The notes below the pieces were generated by a model that saw only the letters and a list, made by a program, of their open reading frames with translations, ran no database searches and was not told the DNA's origin. A stretch of DNA of 64,000 bases from NCBI RefSeq assembly GCF_011764565.1, contig NZ_AP022871.1:5890320-5954319 (forward strand), read 5' to 3'. Both the position numbers and the translations under genes were made by a program. Positions 16,622 through 24,978 of the stretch are shown here, piece after piece. Position 1 is the first letter of the stretch. The number at the start of each line of letters is the position of its first letter. The DNA is from Phytohabitans suffuscus (GTDB taxonomy: Bacteria > Actinomycetota > Actinomycetes > Mycobacteriales > Micromonosporaceae).

Positions 16622-19114
16622 ATGAGACGCACCGTCGCCCTGACAGCCCTGCTCAGCCTGGTCGCCGCCGCGGCCGTCGCGCCGGACCCGGCGTACGCCG
16701 CCGCCCCCGCGCAGTGGCGGCCGGGTACGCCCCCGATCAGCACGCCCTGGACCGCCGAGGTCGGTCCGGACAACGCCCTTCCCGAGTACCCCCGACCCCA
16801 ACTCGTCCGCAACAAGTGGCAGAGCCTCAACGGCGTGTGGCAGTTCGCCGGCGCCGCCGAGGGCGAGGCACCCCCGTTCGGCGCGGACCTCAGCGAGCGG
16901 GTCCTGGTGCCGTACCCGATCGAGTCCGCGCTCTCCGGCATCCAGCGCCGCGAGGACCGGATGTGGTACAAGCGCGCGTTCCGGGTGCCGACCCGCTGGC
17001 AGGTCGGCGGTGACCAGCGGCTCCGGCTCAACTTCGGCGCGGTCGACTACGACGCCACCGTGTGGGTCAACGGCACGCGCGTGGCCACCCACCGGGGCGG
17101 CTACGACGCGTTCAGCGTCGACGTCACCGACGCCCTGCGCCCCACCGGGCAGCAGGAGCTGATCGTCGGCGTCACCGACCTGACCGACCAGACCTGGCAG
17201 CCGGTCGGCAAGCAGCGCAACGTGCCGGACCGCGGGATCTTCTACACCTCCGCCTCCGGCATCTGGCAGAGCGTGTGGATGGAGCCGGTCGCCGCCGGCC
17301 ACATCGAGCGGCTGGCGATGACGCCGGACCTCGGCGACGGCAGCCTCCGCCTCACCGCGCGGGCGGCGGGCGGCGGCGACCTGCGGGTCGAGGCGATCGC
17401 GTACAACGGCAACCGGGTGGTCGGCCGGGCCAGCGGTCCCGCCGGCACCGAGCTGCGGCTGCCGGTGCGCAACCCGAAGCTGTGGTCGCCCGACTCGCCG
17501 TTCCTCTACGACCTCACGGTCAAGCTCTTCGACGGCTCGCGCCGGGTCGACCTGGTCACGTCGTACTTCGGCATGCGCGAGGTCGGCACGAAGCGGGGCG
17601 CGGACGGCAAGCCGTACATGGCGCTGAACGGCGAGATCCTCTTCAACATGTCCACACTGGACCAGGGGTTCTGGCCGGACGGCATCTACACCGCGCCCAC
17701 CGACGAGGCGCTGCGCTTCGACGTGGCCGAGCACCGGCGGCTGGGCTTCAACACGATCCGCAAGCACATCAAGGTGGAGCCGGACCGCTGGTACTACTGG
17801 GCCGACCGGCTCGGGCTGATGGTGTGGCAGGACATGCCGTCGATGCGCACCGGCGGGACGCCGCCCGAGGACGCGCGCCAGGAGTTCGAGCGGCAGCTGC
17901 GCGAGATCGTCGAGGAGCACCGCAGCTGGACCTCGATCACCGTCTGGGTGCCGTTCAACGAGGGCTGGGGCGAGTGGGACCGGGTCGCCACCGGCCGGAT
18001 CGCCGACGAGGTCAAGGCGTGGGACCCGAGCCGCCTCGTCAACGCGCACAGCGGCGTCAACTGCTGCGCCTCGCACGGCGACTCCGGCCGCGGCGACATC
18101 ATCGACTACCACCAGTACCTCGGGCCGGCGTCCCCGGTGCCCAGCGGCGACCGGGTGGCCGCCGACGGCGAGCACGGCGGGCTGGGCCTGGAGGTCGAGG
18201 GGCACATGTGGTTCGGCGAGGGCCACGGGTACGAGATGACACCGGACCGCGCCACGCTGACCGAGCGGTACGTGCGGAACCAGCGGGACCTGCTCGCCAT
18301 CGCCAACCGCTGCGGCCTCTCCGCCGGCGTCTACACCCAGATCACGGACGTCGAGCACGAGGTCAACGGCTTCTACACCTACGACCGGCAGGTGGAGAAG
18401 ATGGACTTCGGCCGGGTACGCGACGTCAACCTCGCGGTCGTCCGGTCGGTCGACGGCACCGGGGCGAACGTGCCGCAGCCGCCGCCCGGCACGCCCGGCC
18501 TCACCGGCGTGGGCCACTGGCCGATGGACGAGGGGAGCGGCACCGTGACGGCGGACGCCGCCGGCGACCACGACGGCACGCTCGTCAACGCTCCGATGTG
18601 GACCGATGGTAGGGCGGGAAGCGCCGTGCTGCTCGACGGCACGAGCCAGTACGTCGACACCGGCGCCGCGATCCTCGACACGACCGGCAGCTACACCGCG
18701 TCGGCGTGGGTGCGGCTGGACAGCCTGGGCGGCTTCGCCACCGCGGTCAGCCAGGACGGTGACAGCCACAGCGCCTTCTTCCTGCAGTACTCCGGCGCCG
18801 ACAACCGGTTCGCGTTCAGCTTCGCGGGCATCCGGGCGCTCGCGCCCACCGCTCCGGAGACCGGCCGCTGGTACCACCTGACCGGCGTACGCGACCTGAG
18901 CACCGGGTCGCTGACCCTCTACGTCGACGGGCAGCGGGCCGGCACCGCCAACGCCTGCCTGGGCGAACGGTCGAGCGGACACACCGTCATCGGCCGCGGC
19001 AGGTACAACGGCAACCCGGTCGACTTCTGGCGGGGCGCCGTCGACCAGGTGCGGGTCTACGACCGGGCGCTGTCGGCGGGCGAGGTGGCCCAGCTCTACG
19101 CCACCGGCGGGTAG
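16622..19114 (+). CDS. Secreted family 2 glycoside hydrolase with C-terminal LamG domain
   Basis: 830-residue exported beta-glycosidase. Signal peptide at residues 1-28 (RRTVALTALLSLVAAAAVAP...). The GH2 sugar-binding domain (about 55-230), the immunoglobulin-like domain (about 235-330) and the TIM barrel (about 330-620) follow in order. The likely acid/base Glu is in VPFNEGWGEWD (residue about 446), and the nucleophile Glu probably in QITDVEHEVNGFY. A LamG/concanavalin-like module covers about 650-828 (GHWPMDEGSG...YTASAWVRLDS). Start ATG at 16622 has AGGAGGG just before it. Substrate may be a beta-galactoside, beta-glucuronide or beta-mannoside; sequence alone does not decide. Confidence 0.9.
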   Translation: MRRTVALTALLSLVAAAAVAPDPAYAAAPAQWRPGTPPISTPWTAEVGPDNALPEYPRPQLVRNKWQSLNGVWQFAGAAEGEAPPFGADLSERVLVPYPIESALSGIQRREDRMWYKRAFRVPTRWQVGGDQRLRLNFGAVDYDATVWVNGTRVATHRGGYDAFSVDVTDALRPTGQQELIVGVTDLTDQTWQPVGKQRNVPDRGIFYTSASGIWQSVWMEPVAAGHIERLAMTPDLGDGSLRLTARAAGGGDLRVEAIAYNGNRVVGRASGPAGTELRLPVRNPKLWSPDSPFLYDLTVKLFDGSRRVDLVTSYFGMREVGTKRGADGKPYMALNGEILFNMSTLDQGFWPDGIYTAPTDEALRFDVAEHRRLGFNTIRKHIKVEPDRWYYWADRLGLMVWQDMPSMRTGGTPPEDARQEFERQLREIVEEHRSWTSITVWVPFNEGWGEWDRVATGRIADEVKAWDPSRLVNAHSGVNCCASHGDSGRGDIIDYHQYLGPASPVPSGDRVAADGEHGGLGLEVEGHMWFGEGHGYEMTPDRATLTERYVRNQRDLLAIANRCGLSAGVYTQITDVEHEVNGFYTYDRQVEKMDFGRVRDVNLAVVRSVDGTGANVPQPPPGTPGLTGVGHWPMDEGSGTVTADAAGDHDGTLVNAPMWTDGRAGSAVLLDGTSQYVDTGAAILDTTGSYTASAWVRLDSLGGFATAVSQDGDSHSAFFLQYSGADNRFAFSFAGIRALAPTAPETGRWYHLTGVRDLSTGSLTLYVDGQRAGTANACLGERSSGHTVIGRGRYNGNPVDFWRGAVDQVRVYDRALSAGEVAQLYATGG

Positions 19115-19213
19115 CGCCGCACGGGGTCCGCGCGGTGGAGGGCCGGTTCTCGGCGTACCGGCCCTCTGCCGCGGCCACCCGCTATAAGATCACCTGATCA
19201 GCGGGGGTGAGCC

Positions 19214-20665
19214 ATGACGACGACGGCGGCCACGCACCTCCCGCTCGTGACGGCGGGCGGCGGGCGGCGACGAGACCCCGGAGCGCGGGCGAAGCAGGGG
19301 CGGGCGGCCCGAAAGCGGGTGCCGCACGCCAGCCACGCCGAGTGGCGGCCCGCGCCCGACCGGCCGGACCCGGTCGGCGTGCTCGCCGCCCAGGCCGCCT
19401 CGCGCCTGCCGGAGCTGGTGCCGATCCGGCACGGGCGGATGCTCGTCTCGCCGTTCACCTACTACCGTGGCGCCGCCGCCGTGATGGCGAGCGACCTCGC
19501 CTCGACCCCGGTGTCCGGCTTCGTCACCCAACTGTGCGGGGATGCCCATCTGACCAACTTCGGGGCGTACGCCTCGCCGGAGCGCAACCTCGTCTTCGAC
19601 ATCAACGACTTCGACGAGACCTTTCCCGGCCCGTGGGAGTGGGACGTCAAGCGGCTGGCCGCGAGCTTCGTCATCGCCGCCCGTGACAACGGCTTCGGGC
19701 GCAAGGAGCGGGCCGCGATCGTGCGCACCACGGTGTGCAGCTACCGCACGGCGATGGCCCGGTTCGCCGCGCTGGGGGACCTGGACGTCTGGTACGCCCG
19801 AGCCGACACCGGCCAGGCCGGGCGGGTCCTCACCACGCCGCCCACCAAGCAGACCCGCAAGCGGTTCGAACGCGCAGAGGCCAAGGCACGCACCCACGAC
19901 AGCCTGCAGGCGCTGCGCAAGCTCACCGGGATCGTCGACGGGCAGCGGCGGATCCTCGCCGACCCGCCGCTTGTCGTGCCCGTCCAGGACCTGCTGCCGG
20001 ACGTCGAGCGCAAGCTCTTCGAGGAGCAACTGCGCGGCCTCCTGCGCGGCTACCGGCGGACGCTGGCGGACGACCGGCGGCACCTGCTCGACGGGTTCGA
20101 GTTCGTCGACATGGCCCGCAAGGTGGTCGGTGTGGGCAGCGTCGGCACCCGCTGCTGGATCGTGCTGCTGCGCGGACGCGACGACACCGACCCGCTGCTG
20201 CTACAGGTGAAGGAGGCCCAGCCGTCCGTCGTCGCACCGTACATCATGGACAGTGGTGTGCTGCCCTGCCTGCGGCACGGCGGCGAGCGCGTGGTCGCCG
20301 GGCAGCGGCTCATGCAGGCGGTCAGCGACATCTTCCTCGGCTGGCAGACCGCCCCGGGCATCGACGGCCAGGCGCGCGACTTCTACGTGCGGCAGCTGCG
20401 CGACTGGAAGCAGTCGGCGGTCGTCGAGGCCATGGACGCCGCGACGATGCGGTCGTACGGCGACCTCTGCGGCTGGGTGCTGGCCCGCGCCCACGCGCGC
20501 ACCGGCGACCGGGTGGCGATCGCGGCGTACCTCGGCGACGGCGACACGTTCGACCGCGCGCTGCTGGAGTTCGCCGAGCGGTACGCGGACCAGAGCGAGC
20601 AGGACCACGCCGCCCTCGCCGCGGCGGCCGGCGCGGGCCGGATCCCGGTCGTCACCGGAGTCTGA
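19214..20665 (+). CDS. DUF2252 family protein
   Basis: 483-residue cytoplasmic protein of the DUF2252 family, which is widespread in actinobacteria and resembles kinase-like/aminoglycoside-phosphotransferase folds. Recognisable motifs are LVPIRHGRMLVSPFTYYRGAA, CGDAHLTNFGAY (probable catalytic-loop HxxN), FDINDFDETFPGPWEWDVKRL (probable metal-binding DFD) and the C-terminal RAHARTGD. Length is usual. Function in the family is not established. Monocistronic, with the start supported by GGGGTGAGCC. Confidence 0.88.
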   Translation: MTTTAATHLPLVTAGGGRRRDPGARAKQGRAARKRVPHASHAEWRPAPDRPDPVGVLAAQAASRLPELVPIRHGRMLVSPFTYYRGAAAVMASDLASTPVSGFVTQLCGDAHLTNFGAYASPERNLVFDINDFDETFPGPWEWDVKRLAASFVIAARDNGFGRKERAAIVRTTVCSYRTAMARFAALGDLDVWYARADTGQAGRVLTTPPTKQTRKRFERAEAKARTHDSLQALRKLTGIVDGQRRILADPPLVVPVQDLLPDVERKLFEEQLRGLLRGYRRTLADDRRHLLDGFEFVDMARKVVGVGSVGTRCWIVLLRGRDDTDPLLLQVKEAQPSVVAPYIMDSGVLPCLRHGGERVVAGQRLMQAVSDIFLGWQTAPGIDGQARDFYVRQLRDWKQSAVVEAMDAATMRSYGDLCGWVLARAHARTGDRVAIAAYLGDGDTFDRALLEFAERYADQSEQDHAALAAAAGAGRIPVVTGV

Positions 20666-20695
20666 GCGGCTGCGCGATGCGGGCCCGCCCGGCTG

Positions 20696-20826
20696 GTGGG
20701 CCGGTCCCGGTTGGAGCGCGCGCTGGCCGCCGCCCGCGTCGACCTCGTGCTGGCCGGCCACGCCCACGCGAGGACGCCGGCGGCGCCTGGCGCCCCGCCC
20801 GAACCATCCGCTTCGCCCGCCGCTAG
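20696..20826 (+). pseudogene. 3' remnant of a metallophosphoesterase
   Basis: In one frame this reads LERALAAARVDLVLAGHAHA, the usual last metal-binding GHxH strand of calcineurin-like phosphoesterases. In the next frame it continues AGGAWRPARTIRFARR-stop, the usual C-terminus. The rest of the gene is missing and the two parts are separated by a frameshift. It is a fragment left behind downstream of DUF2252. Confidence 0.5.
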
Positions 20827-20885
20827 CGCCCCCATGCCCGCCAGCCGCCGCGGGAGCTGGTGTGTCAGGCCAGATTTTGCCTTTG

Positions 20886-20987
20886 CCCCCGTCCGCGCCA
20901 CCTGCGGACCGCACGCTCCCGCGGGCACCGCTCCGGCCGGCGGCTCGCTTGCGCTCCCCGACTTCCCCGACCTCCGCTGCCAGGCCC
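20886..20987 (-). repeat. Family A 3'-end repeat, copy A3
   Basis: Reverse-orientation copy, from CCCCCGTCCGCGCC through GCTCCCGCGGGCACCGCTCC to CCTCCGCTGCCAGGC. It lies downstream of DUF2252 and the phosphoesterase remnant. Confidence 0.75.
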
Positions 20988-21450
20988 GCGCGCCAAGCCC
21001 CGTAGTTCCAACTGCCCACGGACATGAGTCGCCCCGACAGCGGCAACCGGCGTCCACGGTCCGTCGGCCAGTGACGCCAAACCGGATGATTTCAGCGGCG
21101 ACGCCGCCAGCGTGTCGCGGCTCGGGTCGCGACCGACAAACCGGTCGCCCGCGGCGATCGGTCGCCCGCGCGTCCGCGCGCGGTTCGTGGAATCCCCCAA
21201 GGATCCGGCCGCTGCGCGGCCCTCGGGCCGGCCCCCGGCCGGTCGCTTGCCGCGAAGATCCCAACAATGTCACGGATTTTGCTGGGCCCAGGCGCGGCCT
21301 CGGACACAGCAAACCCTTGATTTCGCTGCCTCCTCCGGACATGCGGGGGTCCGCGACGCCCTCCGGGGTCGGTCCCGACGGCGTGGGGCGTTTCGGGCGG
21401 CGACGCGGCGCGAATGTGCATACGCCGCGCGGGTGCGGGCTGGTGACGCG

Positions 21451-21505
21451 GAGGGTGAGGCCGCGGGAGCAACGGTCCGGACCACGGCGGACATCGCGGT
21501 AGCTC
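21451..21505 (+). repeat. Family C repeat, copy C1
   Basis: About 55 bp, GAGGGTGAGGCCGCGGGAGC ... ACATCGCGGTAGCTC. Related copies lie at 25664, 36577, 53329, 59883 and 61250. Confidence 0.75.
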
Positions 21506-21795
21506 GGATCGCTCTTGGGTTTGGGCCGCTCTCCAGGGCCGAAACCCGCGAGAAGGGCGACGATCACCTGGTCCTGGCGGGGGTGCGACTCGATGCCGGC
21601 CGGGCAGGGCACGGGCTTCTCGCCACCCGGCGTGGACGCGGTGCTGCTCCCTCGGCACGCTGCTGGGCCTCGCGGAACGGGGATAGCGCTGGCCCGCCGG
21701 CCCGGCTGACGTCTGGGGCCGATGTCGTGTCACGCGCCCGGTGTCCGATGGCCTCCCGGCCGCGTGTGGTGTGCCCGGATGTCCGGTCGCCCGGC

Positions 21796-21960
21796 GGAAT
21801 GGACCGGCCGCCGGCGCGGTTGTACATGCGGCTCACGGAAGAGCCCGGCCAGGCCGGGTGGTGGGCCGCGGTCCGGTGGAATGGCCGGCGGCCCGGCGCG
21901 GTTATGCGTGCGGCTCACGAAAGAGTCCGGCCAAGGCGGGCGGTGGGCCGCGGTCCGGTG
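21796..21960 (+). repeat. Tandem repeat of about 82 bp (two units plus start of a third)
   Basis: Units begin GGAATGG at 21796 and 21878 and a third begins GGAATG at 21961. Each carries GCGGCTCACG(G)AA, a run CCGGCCA(A/G)G and GTGGGCCGCGGTCCGGTG. Differences are scattered substitutions and single-base indels. Confidence 0.8.
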
Positions 21961-22134
21961 GGAATGCCGGGCGGGGTCGGGTCGTTGACCGACTGGCGCA
22001 GGTGAGTGAGAGTCCGCCGGGCGTTCTTTCCCCCCTTTCTTTTCATCGCTTTGTATGGCGCCGAATGGCGTTCGTATGCGCGTCTCCCGTTCGGGTGGAG
22101 GCGTGCGCATCCCCCCTGGAATGGAGTTTCGAGC

Positions 22135-22734
22135 ATGAACACGATGCTGCGTAAGACGGTTACCGCGTTCGCGGGGTTCGCCTTCGCCGGTGGTGCCCTG
22201 CTCGGACCGACCACGGCGGCGCTGGCTTCGCCGTCGCAGTCCGCGGCGCCGGCGATGACGTCGGTGGCTCAGGTGAGTGCGGACAAGCCGGCGATGGACA
22301 AGCTGGTTCCGCATGGCGTGCAGGGTCAGCAGTCGTACTTCTCGCTGTCTGACGAGCAGGTGGCGAACGCGAAGGCGATTATGGAGGCGACCAAGAAGTC
22401 CGGTCTGGACGAGCGTGCGGCGGTGGTGGCGATCGCCACCTCTCTGCAGGAGTCCAAGCTGGAAAACCTGGGTCACCTGGGCGATCTGAACGACCACGAC
22501 TCGTTGGGGCTGTTCCAGCAGCGCCCGTCGTCGGGTTGGGGTTCGCCGGAGCAGATCACTGATCCGCAGTACTCGACCACGGCGTTCCTGTCGGCGCTGA
22601 AGGGCGTCGACGGGTGGCGGGACATGCCGCTGACGGATGCCGCGCAGGCGGTGCAGGTGTCGGCGTTCCCGGACCACTACGCGCAGTGGGAGTCGATGGC
22701 CGCGAAGACCGTCTCCGACCACTGGAACGGCTGA
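22135..22734 (+). CDS. Secreted lysozyme-like (transglycosylase-fold) protein
   Basis: 199-residue exported protein. Signal peptide at residues 1-31 (LRKTVTAFAGFAFAGGALLG...AALA). The mature part begins with a low-complexity Ser/Ala region, then a helical domain with DERAAVVAIATSLQESKLENL and DHDSLGLFQQRPSSGWG. The catalytic-type Glu in SLQESK followed by GLFQQRPS is the pattern of a large actinobacterial lysozyme/transglycosylase-like family acting on peptidoglycan. The ATG at 22135 is preceded by TGGAG; the open frame extends upstream but lacks a signal there. Monocistronic. Its codons are less GC-extreme than those of neighbours (AAGGCGATTATGGAG). Confidence 0.8.
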   Translation: MNTMLRKTVTAFAGFAFAGGALLGPTTAALASPSQSAAPAMTSVAQVSADKPAMDKLVPHGVQGQQSYFSLSDEQVANAKAIMEATKKSGLDERAAVVAIATSLQESKLENLGHLGDLNDHDSLGLFQQRPSSGWGSPEQITDPQYSTTAFLSALKGVDGWRDMPLTDAAQAVQVSAFPDHYAQWESMAAKTVSDHWNG

Positions 22735-22773
22735 CCCCACACGCAGCCACAGACCGCATAACCGAAGACCGCT

Positions 22774-22811
22774 GGCCGGGCCCTTCACCTCCCCCCGGGA
22801 GGGGCCCGGCC
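22774..22811. terminator. Terminator hairpin after lysozyme-like gene
   Basis: GGCCGGGCCC and its complement GGGCCCGGCC enclose an inner CCTCCC/GGGAGG stem, 40 bases after the stop. Behind it (22811-22880) are three imperfect repeats of CCTCGTTCGGGCCTCCCGG. Confidence 0.75.
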
Positions 22812-22915
22812 GGCCTCGGTTCGGGCCTTCCGGTCTCGTTCGGGCCTCCCGGCCCGGCCTCGTTCGCGCCTCCCGCTCGCGATTATCGCCACCTTGACGA
22901 GAAGTGTGCGCAGCC

Positions 22916-22938
22916 GTTATCGTCATAGCGACGATAAC
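22916..22938. promoter_or_regulatory. Operator-like palindrome upstream of SPFH gene
   Basis: GTTATCGTC and GACGATAAC, perfect 9-bp arms with a five-base spacer, end 14 bases before the SPFH start. A half-site GATTATCGC lies about 35 bases upstream. The regulator is not encoded nearby. Confidence 0.65.
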
Positions 22939-22952
22939 GAGGGAGGGTCGGG

Positions 22953-23978
22953 ATGGCCGACATCACGAGGAGACTGTTCCTGCGGCACCTGCGCGGGGCG
23001 CCGACGGCCTACGTGCGGCACGTGGTCCGCGGGCGGGTGCGGCACGAGGGCGTGGGCACCTCGTTCTGGTACCGGCCGCTGAACGCGGTGCTCTCCGAGG
23101 TGCCGGTCGACGACCGCGAGCTGCCCCTGCTGTTCCACGCCCGCACCGCCGACTTCGCCGACGTGACCGTGCAGGCCACGGTGACCTACCGGATGAGCGA
23201 CCCGGCGACGGCCGCCACCCGGCTCGACTTCTCCATCGACCCGCTGCGCGGCGGGTGGCGCGGGCAGCCGCTCGATCAGGTGGCCACCCTGCTGGCCGAG
23301 CTGGCCCAGCAGCCCGCCCTCGACCTGCTCGCCCGGGTCCCGCTCACCGAGGCGCTGGCGGACATCGCGACCGTCCGCGAGGCGGTGTCCACGGCACTCG
23401 CCAGCGACCAGCGGCTCGCCGAGATCGGGGCGAGCGTGGTCTCGTCGCGGGTGGTGGCGATCCGCCCGGAGCCGGAGGTGGAGCGGGCGCTGCAGACCCC
23501 GACCCGGGAGGCGGTGCAGCAGGAGGCCGACCGGGCCACCTACGCGCGCCGCGCGGTCGCCGTCGAGCAGGAGCGCGCCATCGCGGAGAACGAGCTGCAA
23601 AACAAGATCGAGCTGGCCCGCCGCGAGCAGCAGCTCGTCGAGCAGCGCGGCGCCAACGACCGCCGCGTGGCCGAGCTGGAGTCGGCGGCCAAGCTGGTCA
23701 CCAGCCAGGGGCAGACCGACCGGGCGCGGCTCGCCGCCGAGTCGGAGCGGGTCCGCGAGCAGGCCCGAGCCGACGGTGTACGCGCGGTCGGCCTCGCCTC
23801 GGCGGAGGCGGAGGTCGCCCGGCTGGCCGCTCACCGCGACGTCCCCGAGGCGGTGCTCTACGCGCTGGCCCTGGAAAAGCTCGCCGGCCAGCTCCCGCAG
23901 ATCGGCGAGCTGACCATCACGCCCGACGTGGTGACCAAACTCGTCGGCCGCCTGGCCAACGGGCACGGCGAGCGATGA
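22953..23978 (+). CDS. SPFH/Band-7 domain protein
   Basis: 341-residue protein of the SPFH (stomatin/prohibitin/flotillin) superfamily. No membrane helix is present: the N-terminus goes straight into the SPFH domain (YVRHVVRGRVRHEGVGTSFWYRPL...VTVQATVTYRMSDP, about residues 18-90). A long charged coiled coil follows (about 180-285: EAVQQEADRATYARRAVAVEQERAIAENEL...), then a C-terminal domain (VLYALALEKLAGQLPQIGELTITPDVVTKLVGRL). It probably assembles into rings or filaments. Start ATG after GGGAGGG. Its stop overlaps the ATG of the NAD-kinase-like gene (ATGA), so the two products are coupled. Confidence 0.88.
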   Translation: MADITRRLFLRHLRGAPTAYVRHVVRGRVRHEGVGTSFWYRPLNAVLSEVPVDDRELPLLFHARTADFADVTVQATVTYRMSDPATAATRLDFSIDPLRGGWRGQPLDQVATLLAELAQQPALDLLARVPLTEALADIATVREAVSTALASDQRLAEIGASVVSSRVVAIRPEPEVERALQTPTREAVQQEADRATYARRAVAVEQERAIAENELQNKIELARREQQLVEQRGANDRRVAELESAAKLVTSQGQTDRARLAAESERVREQARADGVRAVGLASAEAEVARLAAHRDVPEAVLYALALEKLAGQLPQIGELTITPDVVTKLVGRLANGHGER

Positions 23979-24862
23979 CACTCCCGCCGCGGGTCGTGAC
24001 CGTGACCCGGCGCAGCGAGCTGGACGAGCTGCTGGCCCGCCACGGCACCCTCGGGGCGGCCGGCTACTTCCTGCGCCAGCGCGGCCGCGACCTCGCCGAG
24101 GTGCGGCGGCGGCACGAGGCCCAGGCGGCCGCGCTGACCACGGTCGGCGCGGCCGTCCCGGCCGACTGGAGGCGCGGCCATGTCGACCGGGACGACCTGC
24201 CCCGGTTCCTCTTCGGACCGGAGGACGTCGTGCTGGCGGTGGGACAGGACGGGCTGGTGGCGAACGTCGCCAAGTACCTCGACGGGCAGCCGGTCGTCGG
24301 CGTCAACCCGGAGCCGGAGCGCAACCCCGGCGTGCTCGCGCAGCACGCCCCGGCCGCCGTGGCCGCGCTGCTGCGCCGCGAGCTGGCCACCGAGCGGCGG
24401 GCCATGGTGGTCGCCGAGCTCGACGACGGCCAGCGGCTGTACGGGCTCAACGAGGTCTACATCGGACACCCGAGCCACCAGTCCGCGCGGTACGTCATCG
24501 GCACCGCCGGCGGCACCCGCGAGCGGCAGTCCTCGTCCGGCGTCGTGGTCGGCACGGGCACCGGCGCGACCGGCTGGTGCGCCTCGATCGCCCGCTCCCT
24601 CGCGGACGCGCCCGCACTGCCCGGCCCGACCGAGACGGTGCTGTGCTGGTTCATCCGCGAGGCGTGGCCCTCGCCCGGCACCGGCACCACCCTCACCCAG
24701 GGCCGCCTGGCCGGCTCCGAGTGGCTGGAGCTGACCAGCGAGTCGGAGCGGCTGGTCGCCTTCGCCGACGGCCTGGAGGGCGACCACCTGGCGCTGGGCT
24801 GGGGCCAGCGCCTGCGGATCGGCCTGGCCGACCGCTCGCTGCGGATCGTCCCGCGCCGCTGA
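23975..24862 (+). CDS. NAD-kinase-like protein
   Basis: 295-residue protein with the ATP-NAD kinase fold. The glycine loop that in true NAD kinases reads GGDGT is here VGQDGLVANVAKYL, and the following strand GQPVVGVNPEPERNPGVL matches the NMN-binding region. A second family motif, GTGTGATGWCAS, binds substrate or phosphate. The first conserved glycine is replaced by Gln, so activity on NAD is uncertain. It is always translated with the SPFH protein. The last 12 codons and stop are duplicated in tandem just after the gene. Confidence 0.8.
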   Translation: MTLPPRVVTVTRRSELDELLARHGTLGAAGYFLRQRGRDLAEVRRRHEAQAAALTTVGAAVPADWRRGHVDRDDLPRFLFGPEDVVLAVGQDGLVANVAKYLDGQPVVGVNPEPERNPGVLAQHAPAAVAALLRRELATERRAMVVAELDDGQRLYGLNEVYIGHPSHQSARYVIGTAGGTRERQSSSGVVVGTGTGATGWCASIARSLADAPALPGPTETVLCWFIREAWPSPGTGTTLTQGRLAGSEWLELTSESERLVAFADGLEGDHLALGWGQRLRIGLADRSLRIVPRR

Positions 24863-24925
24863 CGCCCCGTCGTGCTGGCCGACCGTTCGCTGCGGATCGT
24901 GCCGCGTCGCTGACGCCCCGTCGTG
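24824..24925 (+). repeat. 51-bp tandem duplication covering the 3' end of the NAD-kinase-like gene
   Basis: Two adjacent 51-bp units beginning CTGGCCGACCG(C/T)TCGCTG and ending GACGCCCCGTCGTG differ at only three positions. The second unit repeats the last codons and the TGA stop of the gene. Confidence 0.92.
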
Positions 24926-24978
24926 CGGCCGTCCCTGCCCGCGACCACGACCGCGCGGACGCTGGGTAACCTTCGGCG

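Larger units (their letters stand above)
20988..22134. other. Long non-coding gap with repeats
   Basis: About 1.1 kb without a convincing gene. It contains repeat C1 (21451) and tandem 82-bp repeats (21796). Several long open frames exist on both strands, but they lack ribosome sites and family features and look like GC-bias artefacts. The last 120 bases are pyrimidine-rich (TTCTTTCCCCCCTTTC near 22024) and probably form the promoter and leader of the lysozyme-like gene. Confidence 0.6.

Noticed and set aside
20988..22005. Several 90-400 codon open frames on both strands
   Set aside because: No ribosome sites, no family motifs, Arg/Pro/Gly-rich composition typical of GC-bias frames, and they cross repeats A3, C1 and the tandem units.
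22006..22134. Possible c-di-AMP (ydaO) riboswitch before the lysozyme-like gene
   Set aside because: Cell-wall hydrolases often have one, but I could not find the conserved core or a convincing fold in this short, pyrimidine-rich leader.
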